From Pseudomonadota bacterium (GTDB taxonomy: Bacteria; Myxococcota_A; UBA9160; JADFDR01): DNA of 34,551 bases. Positions 1 to 9,634 of this stretch are shown here, in pieces; the first letter of the stretch is position 1; each line of letters starts with the position of its first letter. Location: contig PIVT01000042.1 in assembly GCA_003353845.1 (NCBI GenBank), forward strand, positions 1 to 34,551, in the 5' to 3' direction. The position numbers and the translations under genes are program-made. The notes below the pieces were generated by a model. It was not told the DNA's origin, ran no database searches, and was given only the letters and a program-made list of their open reading frames with translations.

Positions 1-11
1 GTCTATGCAGA

Positions 12-23
12 TCGATGCATCGA
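12..23. repeat. 12-bp perfect palindrome downstream of scpB
   Basis: TCGATGCATCGA equals its own reverse complement. It lies in the 58 bases between the scpB stop codon and the window edge. No thymine run follows on the minus strand, so it does not look like an intrinsic terminator. Nothing else is recognisable in these 58 bases. Function unknown; it may be chance. Confidence 0.3.
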
Positions 24-58
24 CAAGGTTTGTGCGAGGGGCAGAGTGAAAGCGTTAA

Positions 59-946
59 TCAGTGAAGCGAGCCCGAAGGGTTGCCATCAATGGTGGGCTG
101 CCCGAGCAGATCCAAATCCGGTTGCTCGTCGACCGCCACTTCACCTTCCGTTTTAAACTCCGTCTCATCTTCACCGCCCAAAGTCACCCCGGCCAACACC
201 TCGTCTAGCGTCTGAGGTTCGAGTTCGAGTTCCTCCTGTTCCCCGGCGATTTCTTTCAAATCGCGCAAGGAGGGCAAGTCCTTCAGGTTATGCATGCTGA
301 AGATTTCCAGGAAGCGCTTGGTCGTAGCATAAATGATGGGGCGGCCCGGAACGTCGCGATGCCCTGCGATGCGAACGAGTTTTCGATCCATCATGGTCCG
401 CAATACCGCCCCGGCATCGACACCGCGAATCTGCTCGATCTCAGCCCGCGTGACCGGCTGTCGATAAGCCACGATGGCCAAGGTTTCCAAGGCCGCACGA
501 GACAAGCGCAATGGACGCGATTCCTTGAGCTTGGTTAGATAGGGAGCCATGGCCGAAAGGGTTCGCAACTGATACCCGCCCGCGACCCGAGCAATTTCAA
601 AGGCTGCCGAGCGTTCGCTGTAAGAGACATTGAGTTCACCCACCAGCTGGTTCACCAATGCGACACTGCTCTCAGGTAAAATCTTGCAGAGCCTCTTAGC
701 CGAGATGGGCTCTTCCGCCGTCAGGATCAACGCTTCGAGAATCTGCCGACGCTCGCAGAGTTCTTCCGCGCTGAGTGAATCTTCGTCGTTGGAAAGGCGG
801 ACCACTTCTTCTCCGGCCTGCTGCTCAACCTCCTCGGTTTGCTCGACCTCGACAGCAAGGCCTTCGCCTTCTGACACCTGGGGAGATTCAACAACCTCAT
901 CCAACACTTCCGCGCTGGGGTTCTCGGCGTTTTCTTCTTCGCTCAC
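59..946 (-). CDS. scpB: Segregation and condensation protein B (ScpB)
   Basis: ScpB is the kleisin-associated winged-helix partner that, with ScpA and SMC, forms the condensin-like complex that compacts and segregates the chromosome. The 295-aa protein has an acidic, low-complexity N-terminus (about residues 1-60), then the conserved core with two winged helices (about 60-225). The core includes the family signature around ALETLAIVAYRQPVTRAEIE and the following RGVDAGAVLRTM. A second acidic tail follows to the end. Both acidic tails are longer than in many homologues. The start is GTG at 946, sharing GTGA with the scpA stop codon, so translation is probably coupled to ScpA. This is the last complete gene of the block at the left edge. 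Confidence 0.94.
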   Translation of the reverse strand: MSEEENAENPSAEVLDEVVESPQVSEGEGLAVEVEQTEEVEQQAGEEVVRLSNDEDSLSAEELCERRQILEALILTAEEPISAKRLCKILPESSVALVNQLVGELNVSYSERSAAFEIARVAGGYQLRTLSAMAPYLTKLKESRPLRLSRAALETLAIVAYRQPVTRAEIEQIRGVDAGAVLRTMMDRKLVRIAGHRDVPGRPIIYATTKRFLEIFSMHNLKDLPSLRDLKEIAGEQEELELEPQTLDEVLAGVTLGGEDETEFKTEGEVAVDEQPDLDLLGQPTIDGNPSGSLH

Positions 947-1794
947 ATGATCTCCGCTATACGTTCAGACCAGTCGTGGCCATCCGTATTCTCTCGGGCC
1001 CGCAATCGAATGGGTCCTTCCGGGGTACCGTCCTCATTAAAACTCTGAAAGATGTGTGTGGCTGCAATCTTGGTCAGTTCCAAGATGGCGATAAAGGTCG
1101 CCACCAACAATTCACGCGTCGGTTGTAGACCGTTGATTTCAAAGATCTCAAAAAATTCAACGCTCTCACGGGCCGACAGCATTTCCATGACCACGGTCAT
1201 GCGCTCGTGCACCGTGATGGGCTCGCGTTCGAAGGTATGTGCGGCTCCGGAGTGGAAGCCACGATCCAGAAGTTCTTTGTAAGCCTTTAGCAGTTCGTAC
1301 ACGCCGACTTCGATCTCTCGATCGGCTTCGGGCGCAGTCTCGGGAGCGGGCCCCTGTACAACAAAAACTTCCCGGTTTAGCTGATCTCGTTCCGACAGAC
1401 GCTCGGCCACTTCCTTGTAGCGCTTGTACTCCAACAGTCTTTCAAGCAACAGCGCCGCCGGATCCGGACCCTCGTCTTCATCCGCACTGGGATCGGGAGG
1501 CAACAGCATTCGCGACTTGATCAGGGCCAACGTGGCAGCCATGACCAGGTAGTCCCCAGCGATGTCGATATTCACATCGCGCATCAGATCGAGGTAAGAG
1601 AGGTACTGCTCACCGACTGCGGAGATGGACACGTCGGTTACGTCGAGTTCGTTGGCGCGAATCAGGTGGAGGAGGAGATCCAAAGGACCTTCGAAGATTT
1701 CTAGCTTTACGTCGTAACTACCCGTGATGCCAGGGAAACCTGACTGAGAGACTTCATCAGATGTGTCGACAGCAAGGGAGCTAGCTTGATCCAT
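943..1794 (-). CDS. scpA: Segregation and condensation protein A (ScpA, kleisin)
   Basis: ScpA is the kleisin subunit that bridges the SMC ATPase heads and binds ScpB. The 283-aa product has the family N-terminal signature (VKLEIFEGPLDLLLHLI, about residues 30-46), then NELDVTDVSI and the AATLALIKSRMLLP helix. The C-terminal winged-helix region (about 205-260, including VVMEMLSARESVEFFEIFE) is also present. A roughly 28-residue extension precedes the conserved core. The ATG at 1794 has a good ribosome binding site (AGAGGAGAG, about 8 bases upstream). The gene is preceded by a 254-bp intergenic region with a candidate promoter, so scpAB probably forms its own transcription unit. It overlaps scpB by 4 bases. 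Confidence 0.95.
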   Translation of the reverse strand: MDQASSLAVDTSDEVSQSGFPGITGSYDVKLEIFEGPLDLLLHLIRANELDVTDVSISAVGEQYLSYLDLMRDVNIDIAGDYLVMAATLALIKSRMLLPPDPSADEDEGPDPAALLLERLLEYKRYKEVAERLSERDQLNREVFVVQGPAPETAPEADREIEVGVYELLKAYKELLDRGFHSGAAHTFEREPITVHERMTVVMEMLSARESVEFFEIFEINGLQPTRELLVATFIAILELTKIAATHIFQSFNEDGTPEGPIRLRARENTDGHDWSERIAEIM

Positions 1795-2048
1795 ACACTT
1801 ACTCTCCTCTTTCTATCTTCTATCGACCGACCGTGAGTCTTGCTTGGCCCGAGTTCAGATCTAACTTAGATTGCCTAAGGTTGCCTTGCTAGTCCGAGTT
1901 ACTAGAACGTTCTGTTTTGAATTGACAATATTCCCGCCTGGAACCGCCCTGACCCTCTGCAGATTGTCTGCCCCCAAAACGCGACGAATCTAGCCAGATT
2001 ATGAACGATTTTTAGCCGATCGGCAACGAGAGCTTGCCCTATTTTAAA
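1795..2048 (-). other. scpA 5' region with several small inverted repeats
   Basis: These 254 bases separate xerD from scpA. They hold a candidate promoter (separate entry), a perfect 10-bp palindrome AGAACGTTCT at 1904-1913, a CTTAG/CTAAG inverted repeat near 1866-1880 and a CTAGT/ACTAG inverted repeat near 1889-1905. From the candidate promoter the scpA leader would be about 195 bases long. I see no tRNA and no convincing small ORF. The repeats may form leader structure, but short repeats of this size also arise by chance. Confidence 0.4.
1998..2026 (-). promoter_or_regulatory. Candidate sigma70-type promoter for scpAB
   Basis: On the minus strand, TTGCCG (-35, at 2021-2026) and CATAAT (-10, at 1998-2003) are separated by exactly 17 bases and point toward scpA. 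The match to TTGACA/TATAAT is 4/6 and 5/6. A GCCGATCGGC palindrome overlaps the -35 element. Predicted from sequence only. Confidence 0.5.
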
Positions 2049-3002
2049 TCAGCCCGATTTTCCCGACCCCCTCGGATGGTGTTTTTCCACCGTGTCCCTC
2101 AAACGGCCTCGAGTGACGTGAGTGTAAATTTCAGTGGTTGAGAGGTCCGCATGGCCGAGCATGGCCTGGACGGCGCGCAAATCAGCCCCTCCCTCCAGTA
2201 AATCCGTAGCAAAAGCGTGGCGCAGGATATGAGGGGACACGCGAGCAGGCGAAATTCCCGCCTGAACAGCCAGTTGGCGCAGCCGGGTGAAGAAATTCTG
2301 CCGCGTCATCTCTCCACCTCGCCGGGACAGGAACAGGGCCTCACTGCGTTTTTTGCCCAGAAGTTGAGGGCGTGCATTGCGTAAATAATCATCGACGCAC
2401 TCAAAAGCAACCTCGGACAGAGGCACGAGGCGCTCCTTATTTCCCTTGCCCAAGACACGAATCAGCCCGGCCCGGGCATCCAGGGAAGTCAGCTCCAGCC
2501 CGGTCAATTCACTCACCCGCAAGCCAGCCCCGTACAACACTTCAAGCATGGCGCGATCACGCAGTCCCAAAGCGGTATCGGAATCAGTGGCCTCAATCAG
2601 CGCCAGCACCTCCTGCAGGGACAGGGTGCGTGGCAATTTTTTCTCGAGCCGCGGTGACAGGATCTCTTTTACGGGCTCCTGCTCCAGGCAACCTTCATCG
2701 TTCAAGTATTTGACGAGGCGGCGGATGGACACCAGCGCCCGACTTCGACTTCGAGCCGACAAGCCCTGCCCTTCGAGTTCTGCCAGGAAGTCCACGATGT
2801 TCTCGCGTCGAAGCCCCGCCAGGGAAGCAGCACTCCGCCCACTCAAAAACTCGCACAGACGCGCAAGGTCGTGACCGTAGGCTTCCAGGGTGTGGCGCGA
2901 CAAGCCGCGCTCAACGGCGCTATAGGTGAGGAAGGCGTCGACTTGGGAAGACAACGCATCCGAGTCTTGATCAGAAGCGTTAACGCTTCGACGCAGCGTC
3001 AT
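2049..3002 (-). CDS. xerD: Tyrosine site-specific recombinase XerD
   Basis: This Xer recombinase resolves chromosome dimers at dif, normally with a XerC partner and the FtsK translocase at the division septum. The 317-aa protein has the N-terminal core-binding domain (about 20-105) and the catalytic domain (about 125-300). All catalytic residues are visible: R162 (in AGLRVSEL), K186 (GKGNKERLVPL), H258 and R261 (PHILRHAFATDLL), H284 (LGHADLSTTEIYTH) and nucleophile Y293. The C-terminal HHPRG resembles XerD more than XerC, so I call it XerD, though the two are hard to separate by eye. The ATG overlaps the end of glnD by 23 bases and follows a GGAGGAGGAGG stretch. It is the last gene of the lapA-to-xerD chain. 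Confidence 0.9.
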   Translation of the reverse strand: MTLRRSVNASDQDSDALSSQVDAFLTYSAVERGLSRHTLEAYGHDLARLCEFLSGRSAASLAGLRRENIVDFLAELEGQGLSARSRSRALVSIRRLVKYLNDEGCLEQEPVKEILSPRLEKKLPRTLSLQEVLALIEATDSDTALGLRDRAMLEVLYGAGLRVSELTGLELTSLDARAGLIRVLGKGNKERLVPLSEVAFECVDDYLRNARPQLLGKKRSEALFLSRRGGEMTRQNFFTRLRQLAVQAGISPARVSPHILRHAFATDLLEGGADLRAVQAMLGHADLSTTEIYTHVTRGRLRDTVEKHHPRGSGKSG

Positions 3003-5727
3003 CCTCCTCCTCCTCCGCCACCTTCAGCAATTCGGTGCGCAAGCGCGCAAGCAGGACCTCATCCTTCACCTTGCCACCCTCACGGGTCTTCAAGTAGAAG
3101 GTGTCAGCCACCTGATCCAAACGAGTCGACGCCTTGGAGATTTGAATTTCCAATTCCAATTCAAAAATTTTGCTGGTCAACTCGTAGAGCAAGCCCAGGC
3201 GATCATAAGTGGCGATATCAATGATGGTAAAGAAGTCCGATTCTGTATTGGAAACACGCACAGATGCCTTTTGATAGTGAGGTCGTGCTTTGCTGTCGCC
3301 ACTGGTATAGGGCAACCTCTCGCGGCGCTTGATCTGTGTCAGATCCATTTCTCCGCTGAGCACATTCCGCATCACTTCTTGCACGTCGTACCAAGTTTGC
3401 CGCTTTTCCGTTGAGCTGCCCTCGGGTGTCTCAACGCGATACACCTCAAGGCCCATCCCGTCTCGACTGGTGTGGATATGGGAGCCCAAAATATTGATGC
3501 CACTATAGGTGAGACACCCGGCAATCTTGGAATACAAACCATAGCTGTCCTTGGCGCATATAATGAGCTCGGTGAAGCCGCCGCGCATATCGCGAATTCC
3601 ACAACTAATGAAGTCATCCTCGCGGAAGGCCAACATCACCATGGCATGCCGCGCGATCTGCCAGGATGTATGAGTGAGGAAATAACGTTGAGTCATGCGA
3701 GCGCAAAAGCTCTCGATGAGTTTTTCGTCGACGCCCATCCCGGCCAGTTGAGCACGTGCGGAATCGCGCAAGCGTTCGGCACGCGCCTCCATCTTACGAG
3801 CCGTCACTCCGCTGTCCAACTCACCTGTTTCCAAGATCTCCGTTGTGCGCACGAAAAGTTCGCGCAGCAAGCCAGCCGTCCAATCCGTCCAAGCATTGGC
3901 TGATGACGCACGAAAATCTGCAAAGGTGAGCAAATAGAGGTTCCGCAGGTTGGTGTAATCACCGACGAGTAGGGTGAAGAATTCAATGGCTTTGGGGTCG
4001 GAGAGATCTCGGCGCTGAGCGATATGAGACATCTGCAAATGATGACGTGCGAGGAAGCAAACTCGCTCGACCCGATCCTCGCTCAGGCCTAAGCGGCGAC
4101 AAGCCAAAGCGGCCATTTGCGAACTGCGCTCGGCGTGACTGCCTCCTAAACCTTTGCCGATATCGTGGAACAGACAACCCAGGTAGAGCACCACGGGGTC
4201 TTCTACCTGGTGCATCAAATCGGAGTACTCGGGGCGCACCCATTCGCTGGCGCCGCGGTACAAGCGCTCCAATTCGCTGACCAGGAAGATCGTGTGAATG
4301 TCCACCGTGTAGGTGTGGTAGATCACGTGCTGCCAAAGGCAGACAATGTGCTCCCACTCGGGCAAGAATCGACCCAAAACACCTGTCTCATTCATGGTGA
4401 ACAAGGTGTTTGTAACACCCGTCTGATTGCTTAACATCGTCAGAAAGGACGCCGTAGCTATGGGGTCCGAAGACAAAGAGTCCGGGAGAAACTGCAGACT
4501 CTCTCGCAAGACACGCTGTGCTTTTTGCGAGATGGGGACATTTTCGCGGGCAGCGATCTCAAAGATTCGCATGAAACGCATTGGATCATCGCGCAGCAGG
4601 CTTTCGTGCGGAATCTCCAACTCACCGTTGACGAGCATCAAACCTTCTTCCATCTCACGACGATCTTGTTCGGACTTGGGTTTGCGCGGCATGCATTGAT
4701 CGATAATCGCCATGGAACAGTTTTGGATCACGCGCGCATGACGGTAATAGTCCTGCATGAATCGCTCGACAGGACGAAACCCCACCTCTTCCGAAGGCGT
4801 CCCATAACCCAACTCGTCAGCCAAGCGCTCTTGAAGATCAAAGTTCAATTGATCATTTTTTCTTTTGCACAAAAAGTGCAGCGTAGCGCGCACGCGCCAT
4901 ATAAAACGCAAAGCCTTTCGAAAACCATCCAACTCGGATTCTGACAACAATCCGTAATCGAGCAAGTCGATCAATCCACGCAGAGAGACCGAAGAATGGC
5001 GTGACAGGACCACCCATTGCGCCAGGTGATAATCACGCAGGCCACCCACACCCTCTTTCACATTGGGCTGTAGACGGAACAAGGACTCACCATACTTTTG
5101 GTGCCGCTTTTTCATGGACTGATGCAAAGCCTCGATAAAGGCAGGGTCATTGGCGCGAAAACAACTTCGCACTTTGTCCAAGAACTTATGAAAGAGGTCG
5201 GCGTCCCCAGCGATAAACCGGGCATTCAGGATGGCGGTACGGGCCGTCATATCCTCCATGCCAATTTCCACCGTTTCTTCGATGGAACGCAGCGCACATC
5301 CAACTTCCAGTTTCCCATCCCAAAGTCGTACCTGTAAGCGCTCGGCTAATTTCTTGACGTAATCATCGATCTCCCCCTCGTACAGGAACAAGAGATCGAT
5401 ATCCGAATGGATGCACAGTTCGCGGCGCCCATAACCGCCCACGGCCACGACTGCCAGGCGGTGGCGAAAGGTTGAGCCACCGGCGTAGTATTCCTCTTCG
5501 GCCATTTGAAAAAAGCGGCGAATCAGTCGATCCACGCAATCCGAATTGGCTTCGTTGATTTCTTTGCCCGAAGCCCCCTCGGCATGCCAAGCGAAGAGTT
5601 GGGTGCGCATCTCTTGCAAATAATCGCGGATGGCGGCGCTGATTTCTCGCTCGTCAGGGTTCTCTACAGTATCCCCATGCCAGCGAAAATCGCCGAAGAA
5701 AAGATCGAGGTCCGGGCCGATGTTCAT
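2980..5727 (-). CDS. glnD: [Protein-PII] uridylyltransferase / uridylyl-removing enzyme GlnD
   Basis: GlnD senses glutamine and reversibly uridylylates PII proteins, setting glutamine synthetase activity and nitrogen gene expression. At 915 aa it is full length. The nucleotidyltransferase motif GGYGRREL is at residues 97-104 with metal-binding D109 and D111 (HSDIDLLF). The HD hydrolase domain carries LFHDIGKG near residue 520. Two C-terminal ACT domains (about 715-790 and 828-905) bind glutamine. It shares ATGA with the amiC stop codon and overlaps xerD by 23 bases. Neither a PII gene nor glnA is in the window, so its targets lie elsewhere. Confidence 0.95.
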   Translation of the reverse strand: MNIGPDLDLFFGDFRWHGDTVENPDEREISAAIRDYLQEMRTQLFAWHAEGASGKEINEANSDCVDRLIRRFFQMAEEEYYAGGSTFRHRLAVVAVGGYGRRELCIHSDIDLLFLYEGEIDDYVKKLAERLQVRLWDGKLEVGCALRSIEETVEIGMEDMTARTAILNARFIAGDADLFHKFLDKVRSCFRANDPAFIEALHQSMKKRHQKYGESLFRLQPNVKEGVGGLRDYHLAQWVVLSRHSSVSLRGLIDLLDYGLLSESELDGFRKALRFIWRVRATLHFLCKRKNDQLNFDLQERLADELGYGTPSEEVGFRPVERFMQDYYRHARVIQNCSMAIIDQCMPRKPKSEQDRREMEEGLMLVNGELEIPHESLLRDDPMRFMRIFEIAARENVPISQKAQRVLRESLQFLPDSLSSDPIATASFLTMLSNQTGVTNTLFTMNETGVLGRFLPEWEHIVCLWQHVIYHTYTVDIHTIFLVSELERLYRGASEWVRPEYSDLMHQVEDPVVLYLGCLFHDIGKGLGGSHAERSSQMAALACRRLGLSEDRVERVCFLARHHLQMSHIAQRRDLSDPKAIEFFTLLVGDYTNLRNLYLLTFADFRASSANAWTDWTAGLLRELFVRTTEILETGELDSGVTARKMEARAERLRDSARAQLAGMGVDEKLIESFCARMTQRYFLTHTSWQIARHAMVMLAFREDDFISCGIRDMRGGFTELIICAKDSYGLYSKIAGCLTYSGINILGSHIHTSRDGMGLEVYRVETPEGSSTEKRQTWYDVQEVMRNVLSGEMDLTQIKRRERLPYTSGDSKARPHYQKASVRVSNTESDFFTIIDIATYDRLGLLYELTSKIFELELEIQISKASTRLDQVADTFYLKTREGGKVKDEVLLARLRTELLKVAEEEEDDAASKR

Positions 5728-6914
5728 TGCGCTTGGACTCCTGTGGAAGCCACCGAAAGGATCCCCTTGCGATAGTCTTCCAGACCGTCTGCGATCTGAA
5801 TCGCCATCAAGTCGAGATAGGATTCCTTCATCAAGCGCTTCGACTCACCCCGGTGTGTGACAAATCCAGTTTCTACAAGAATGGAGGGCATGTTTGAGAG
5901 GAACAACACGTAAAAGGGTCCTTTCTTCACGCCTAGATCTTGAACGCCAGGGTAGTGAGGCAGGATGCCGGAGATCAACTCGCCGTGTACGTCGTGCGCC
6001 AGGCGCGAGGAATGGATCGAGGCTTCACTGACCCGCATTCTACCCAGTGTGCGTTGCAATGCGTCCGCATTTTTTGTGGTGATCCCATTCTCTCTAGCGA
6101 CAAGACGCGCAGCATTGGGACGATAGGAGGCATCGAGGTAATAGGTTTCAATGCCCTGCAAACTTTTCTTGCGCGCCGCGTTCGCGTGTAGGGAGATAAA
6201 GATGTCCCCTTTCGCGCCCTCAGCAAAAGCTGTTCGTTCCTCCAAACTCACCGTCTTGTCGGTACTACGGGTCAGCTTCACATTAAACCCGCGCTTGACT
6301 AATTGGGTCTGCAGTTTCTTGCCCAGGCGCAGCGTGATGTCCTTTTCGCGAACGCGTCCCACACCAATCGCCCCGGGATCCCGACCTCCGTGCCCCGGAT
6401 CGATAATGACGGTATTCACAGAACGCAGCCCCACGGCCAAACGCGGTCCCTTTCCATTAAAAACTGGCCTGCCAGAACGGGAACTGCGCTTCTTGCTTCC
6501 GAACACATCGACGACTATCCGATGGGGATTTTCGAGCACCATGACTTTGTGGTGACCGTAGCGTTGCAAATCGATGACGACGCGAGTTACCTGCAAGGTG
6601 TTTTGACCCAAGCGCACGTCTTGCAGCAATCCGTCGCCGACGAGGATGGGTTCACTGTATTTTCGTCCAACCCAAATACCTGGGATGTCTAGATAGAGCC
6701 TTTCGGGACGTTTGGCAGCGGGGTTGGCGGCCAGGCGATGCAATTCGGGCTCGGCCGCGGCCGTAAGCTCCACGACGACGCGCGTGAAATCATCGTAGGA
6801 CCAATGGCGCACCTCGGTCACATCATTCAATCCCGCAGGACGAGTCACGCCCATGCAAACCGGCAGAATGACAACCAGACAGAAGACCAAAAGGTTTTGG
6901 CGACAATCCCTCAC
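5724..6914 (-). CDS. amiC: N-acetylmuramoyl-L-alanine amidase with AMIN domain (AmiC type)
   Basis: This periplasmic zinc amidase cleaves the bond between N-acetylmuramic acid and the stem peptide, usually during separation of daughter cells. The 396-aa protein has an N-terminal hydrophobic export signal (about residues 7-24), an AMIN domain (about 35-140) that targets division-site peptidoglycan or the outer membrane, and an Amidase_3 catalytic domain (about 167-385). Zinc ligands H175 (IDPGHGGRDPG), E190 and H243 (SLHANA), and the catalytic E348 (ILVETGFVTH), are all present. The start is GTG at 6914, within a GTGA overlap with the mutS stop, and the stop shares ATGA with glnD. Whether it equals AmiA, AmiB or AmiC functionally cannot be decided here. 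Confidence 0.92.
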   Translation of the reverse strand: MRDCRQNLLVFCLVVILPVCMGVTRPAGLNDVTEVRHWSYDDFTRVVVELTAAAEPELHRLAANPAAKRPERLYLDIPGIWVGRKYSEPILVGDGLLQDVRLGQNTLQVTRVVIDLQRYGHHKVMVLENPHRIVVDVFGSKKRSSRSGRPVFNGKGPRLAVGLRSVNTVIIDPGHGGRDPGAIGVGRVREKDITLRLGKKLQTQLVKRGFNVKLTRSTDKTVSLEERTAFAEGAKGDIFISLHANAARKKSLQGIETYYLDASYRPNAARLVARENGITTKNADALQRTLGRMRVSEASIHSSRLAHDVHGELISGILPHYPGVQDLGVKKGPFYVLFLSNMPSILVETGFVTHRGESKRLMKESYLDLMAIQIADGLEDYRKGILSVASTGVQAQ

Positions 6915-9634
6915 GACTTGCTCCCCCCCTGAAGCTTCTCAACCCAACGCCGTAAGGTCAAGAGGGCATCGATGGGGGCGAGGCGATCCAAGTCGCTATC
7001 TTTAATAGCAGCCAATACTTCCGCCTCGACAGGCGTTTTGCTGGGACCCGATGGAGCGAACAGGGAGAGCTGCGGGCGCACTTCTTTGCCCAACCCTTTC
7101 GCCTTCGCGCTACGCGCCAATTGGGGGCTGCCGTCGCTCTCAAATTCACCCGCTTCCAAGTTGTGGAGGATTTCTTTGGCGCGCAACAACACGGTTTCGG
7201 GCAAACCTGCCAGCCGCGCAACTTGGATGCCATAAGAACTGTTAGCACCCCCATCGACCAAGCGGCGCAAGAACACCACGTCCTCACCCACCTCGCGCGC
7301 ATCGAAGTGTCCATTTTTCACATGCACCTTGGTGCGTTCCAAATCTGAAAGCTCATGGTAATGCGTTGCAAAGAGGGTTCGCGCCCTGGCCCCCGGTGTG
7401 TCGTGAAGATACTCGGCCACGGCCCAAGCAATGGAGAGCCCGTCGAAGGTGCTCGTGCCTCGACCGATCTCGTCCAAAATGACGAGGCTGCGATCCGATG
7501 CCTGAGACAAGATCGCCGCCGTCTCGCGCATCTCCACCATGAAGGTGGATTCACCCCGCGCCAATCGATCTGAAGCCCCTACCCGCGTAAAGAGTCGGTC
7601 CACCACCCCTACCCGCGCGCGCGTCGCCGGGACATAGCTTCCAATTTGGGCCAGGAGTGCGATCAAGGCCACCTGTCGTAAATAGGTGCTCTTACCCGAC
7701 ATATTCGGGCCTGTCAGAATGAGCAACTGCGTGGAGTCAGGGTCGAGGAAAGCCTGATTGGCAACAAACTCCTCCTCACCCCGTTGCAAGAGCATGGCCT
7801 CAACCACCGGATGTCGTCCCGCTTCGATATCCAAGACCTTGCTGTCGTCTACATCAGGTCGCACCCATTCATCGCGACGCGCCACCTCGGCCAACGCCGC
7901 AAAGGCATCGAGATTGGCCACCGCGTCGGCTGCCTCACGAATCTCCTGGGAGAAATCTAAAATCGCTTGACGCAGATCCTCGAAAATTTCGCGTTCCAGC
8001 GACGCCGCTCGATCGCGGGCTCCCAACACCGATTGCGCCACATCACTCAGTTCCGGTGTGGTGTAACGTTCCACGTTGGCCAGGGTTTGCTTACGCACGT
8101 AATTCTCGGGAACGCGATCCAATTGCGCTTTGGTCACCTCGATGGAGTAACCGTGCACAGGATGGAAGCGAACCTTCAAGGTGGAAATGCCCGTGCGTTG
8201 GCGTTCCTCATTTTCCAAACCTGCGATCCACTCGCGACCTTTGGCGGCTCCCTGGTGGATCTCATCCAATTCCGGTCGGAACCCTTGTCGGATGTAACCC
8301 GTCTCATTGGCACCGCGCGAGCCTTTGGGAATGGCTGGCGGATCGTCCACCAAGGCATCCACCAGGAGTTGAGCTGCTTCGGGTATGGGCTGAGGTCTCG
8401 GCAAGGCGGGCAAGCCCTTCCCCTCCGCCCCTTCCAAAAGCACCTCCTGCAAAACGTCCACCACCAAGGGAAGAGCCAAGAGCGAAGTGCGCAAGGCACC
8501 GAGTTCGCGCGGGGTTGCCGAAGGGCGACCGGCCTTGGCCAACAGGCGCTCCAAATCGCGTACCTCTTTCAAGGCATCGCGGACCTTGGCGCGGCCGCGA
8601 TCATTGCTGGCAAAAAATTCCAGCGCATCGAGGCGGTCACAGATCTCGCTGGGGTCCAACAGCGGATAGGCCAACCAACGCGCCAGACGACGCGACCCCA
8701 GCGGTGTCACACATTCGTCAATGCGCTGGATGAGTGTGCCACTGCGACCGCGATCTTCTGAGTTTTCAAACAACTCAAGATGAGCGCGCGTAGAGGCGTC
8801 GAGGATCATGGCATCGGACAGGGTGTAGGAACGCAATCTCAAGCTCTGGCGCAAAGAGAATGGCTGGTTTTCTCGTAAGTAGGCCAGCACGCCAGCCGCT
8901 GCCATGGAGGCCGAATCTTCGGCCCGAGGATCAAAGCCCGCCGGTGGACTCGCCACACCTGCCGCCAAGCAAGATTCCGTTGGCACCTGGGTCAAAACCG
9001 AGCGCGGCAAGCGTTCCGCCAGGAGCGGTTCCAGTTCCTCCCAATCAACGCGCGGAACCAATATCTCCAGGGGTTCAATGCGCTCCAGTTCTTCCAACAA
9101 CAACAAAGGAACTTTCACCCCGGGTTGACCGTCCAGACTTGTCGACCGGAAATCACCGGTGCTAGCATCAAGGGCCGCCAAGCCCACACCTCGGCCCAGG
9201 CTTTCGGTCACAAGGGCCGCCACGGCCACTTCGCGCTTGGCTTCGATCCCCTCCGGATCCCCGCGCAATCCCGGCGTTAACACCTCAACGACAGCTCGTT
9301 TCACCAGTTTGGTTTTGGCGGTGGCTTTCGGATCTTCTACCTGCTCGCACACCGCAACTTTAAAACCGAGACCCACCAAGGTATTCATGTGTTGCTCGGC
9401 CGCATGCACGGGCACACCACACATGGGAATCGCATCTACTTTGTCTTTGTGTCGGGCGGTTAGCGTGATGTCCAGCAGTGGCGCGACGCGCGTCGCGTCG
9501 TCCAAGAACATTTCATAGAAGTCACCCATGCGATAAAACAGCACCGCATCAGGATGCGCTGCTTTAATTTCCAGATACTGCCGCATCATAGGGGTGGCCA
9601 AGGCCGACTTCCCCGAAGCTGCCTCCTGGCTCAC
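6911..9634 (-). CDS. mutS: DNA mismatch repair protein MutS
   Basis: MutS recognises mismatched or looped DNA and recruits MutL. The 907-aa product is complete. The mismatch-binding F39-Y40-E41 motif sits in the N-terminal domain (MGDFYEMF). Connector, lever and clamp regions follow. The ABC-type ATPase has Walker A TGPNMSGKST near residue 640, Walker B VILDEIGRGTSTFDG near 718 and the downstream ATHYHEL. A C-terminal dimerisation region is present. The start is GTG at 9634, overlapping the lapB stop as GTGA, with GGGAG about 8 bases upstream. Its place between an envelope TPR protein and a cell-wall amidase has no obvious functional logic. Confidence 0.97.
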   Translation of the reverse strand: MSQEAASGKSALATPMMRQYLEIKAAHPDAVLFYRMGDFYEMFLDDATRVAPLLDITLTARHKDKVDAIPMCGVPVHAAEQHMNTLVGLGFKVAVCEQVEDPKATAKTKLVKRAVVEVLTPGLRGDPEGIEAKREVAVAALVTESLGRGVGLAALDASTGDFRSTSLDGQPGVKVPLLLLEELERIEPLEILVPRVDWEELEPLLAERLPRSVLTQVPTESCLAAGVASPPAGFDPRAEDSASMAAAGVLAYLRENQPFSLRQSLRLRSYTLSDAMILDASTRAHLELFENSEDRGRSGTLIQRIDECVTPLGSRRLARWLAYPLLDPSEICDRLDALEFFASNDRGRAKVRDALKEVRDLERLLAKAGRPSATPRELGALRTSLLALPLVVDVLQEVLLEGAEGKGLPALPRPQPIPEAAQLLVDALVDDPPAIPKGSRGANETGYIRQGFRPELDEIHQGAAKGREWIAGLENEERQRTGISTLKVRFHPVHGYSIEVTKAQLDRVPENYVRKQTLANVERYTTPELSDVAQSVLGARDRAASLEREIFEDLRQAILDFSQEIREAADAVANLDAFAALAEVARRDEWVRPDVDDSKVLDIEAGRHPVVEAMLLQRGEEEFVANQAFLDPDSTQLLILTGPNMSGKSTYLRQVALIALLAQIGSYVPATRARVGVVDRLFTRVGASDRLARGESTFMVEMRETAAILSQASDRSLVILDEIGRGTSTFDGLSIAWAVAEYLHDTPGARARTLFATHYHELSDLERTKVHVKNGHFDAREVGEDVVFLRRLVDGGANSSYGIQVARLAGLPETVLLRAKEILHNLEAGEFESDGSPQLARSAKAKGLGKEVRPQLSLFAPSGPSKTPVEAEVLAAIKDSDLDRLAPIDALLTLRRWVEKLQGGSKS

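Noticed and set aside
1904-1913. LexA-type SOS box at AGAACGTTCT
   Set aside because: The Gram-positive-type box needs GAAC and GTTC separated by four bases; here they are adjacent, and scpAB is not a known SOS target.
2049-3002. Phage or integron integrase
   Set aside because: Length, motif spacing and C-terminal HHPRG match Xer housekeeping recombinases. No attachment site, tRNA or mobile gene is nearby.
7967-8761. 264-aa plus-strand open frame inside mutS
   Set aside because: It lies fully antisense to a well-conserved mutS, has no recognisable motif and no ribosome binding site; it is a GC-frame shadow.
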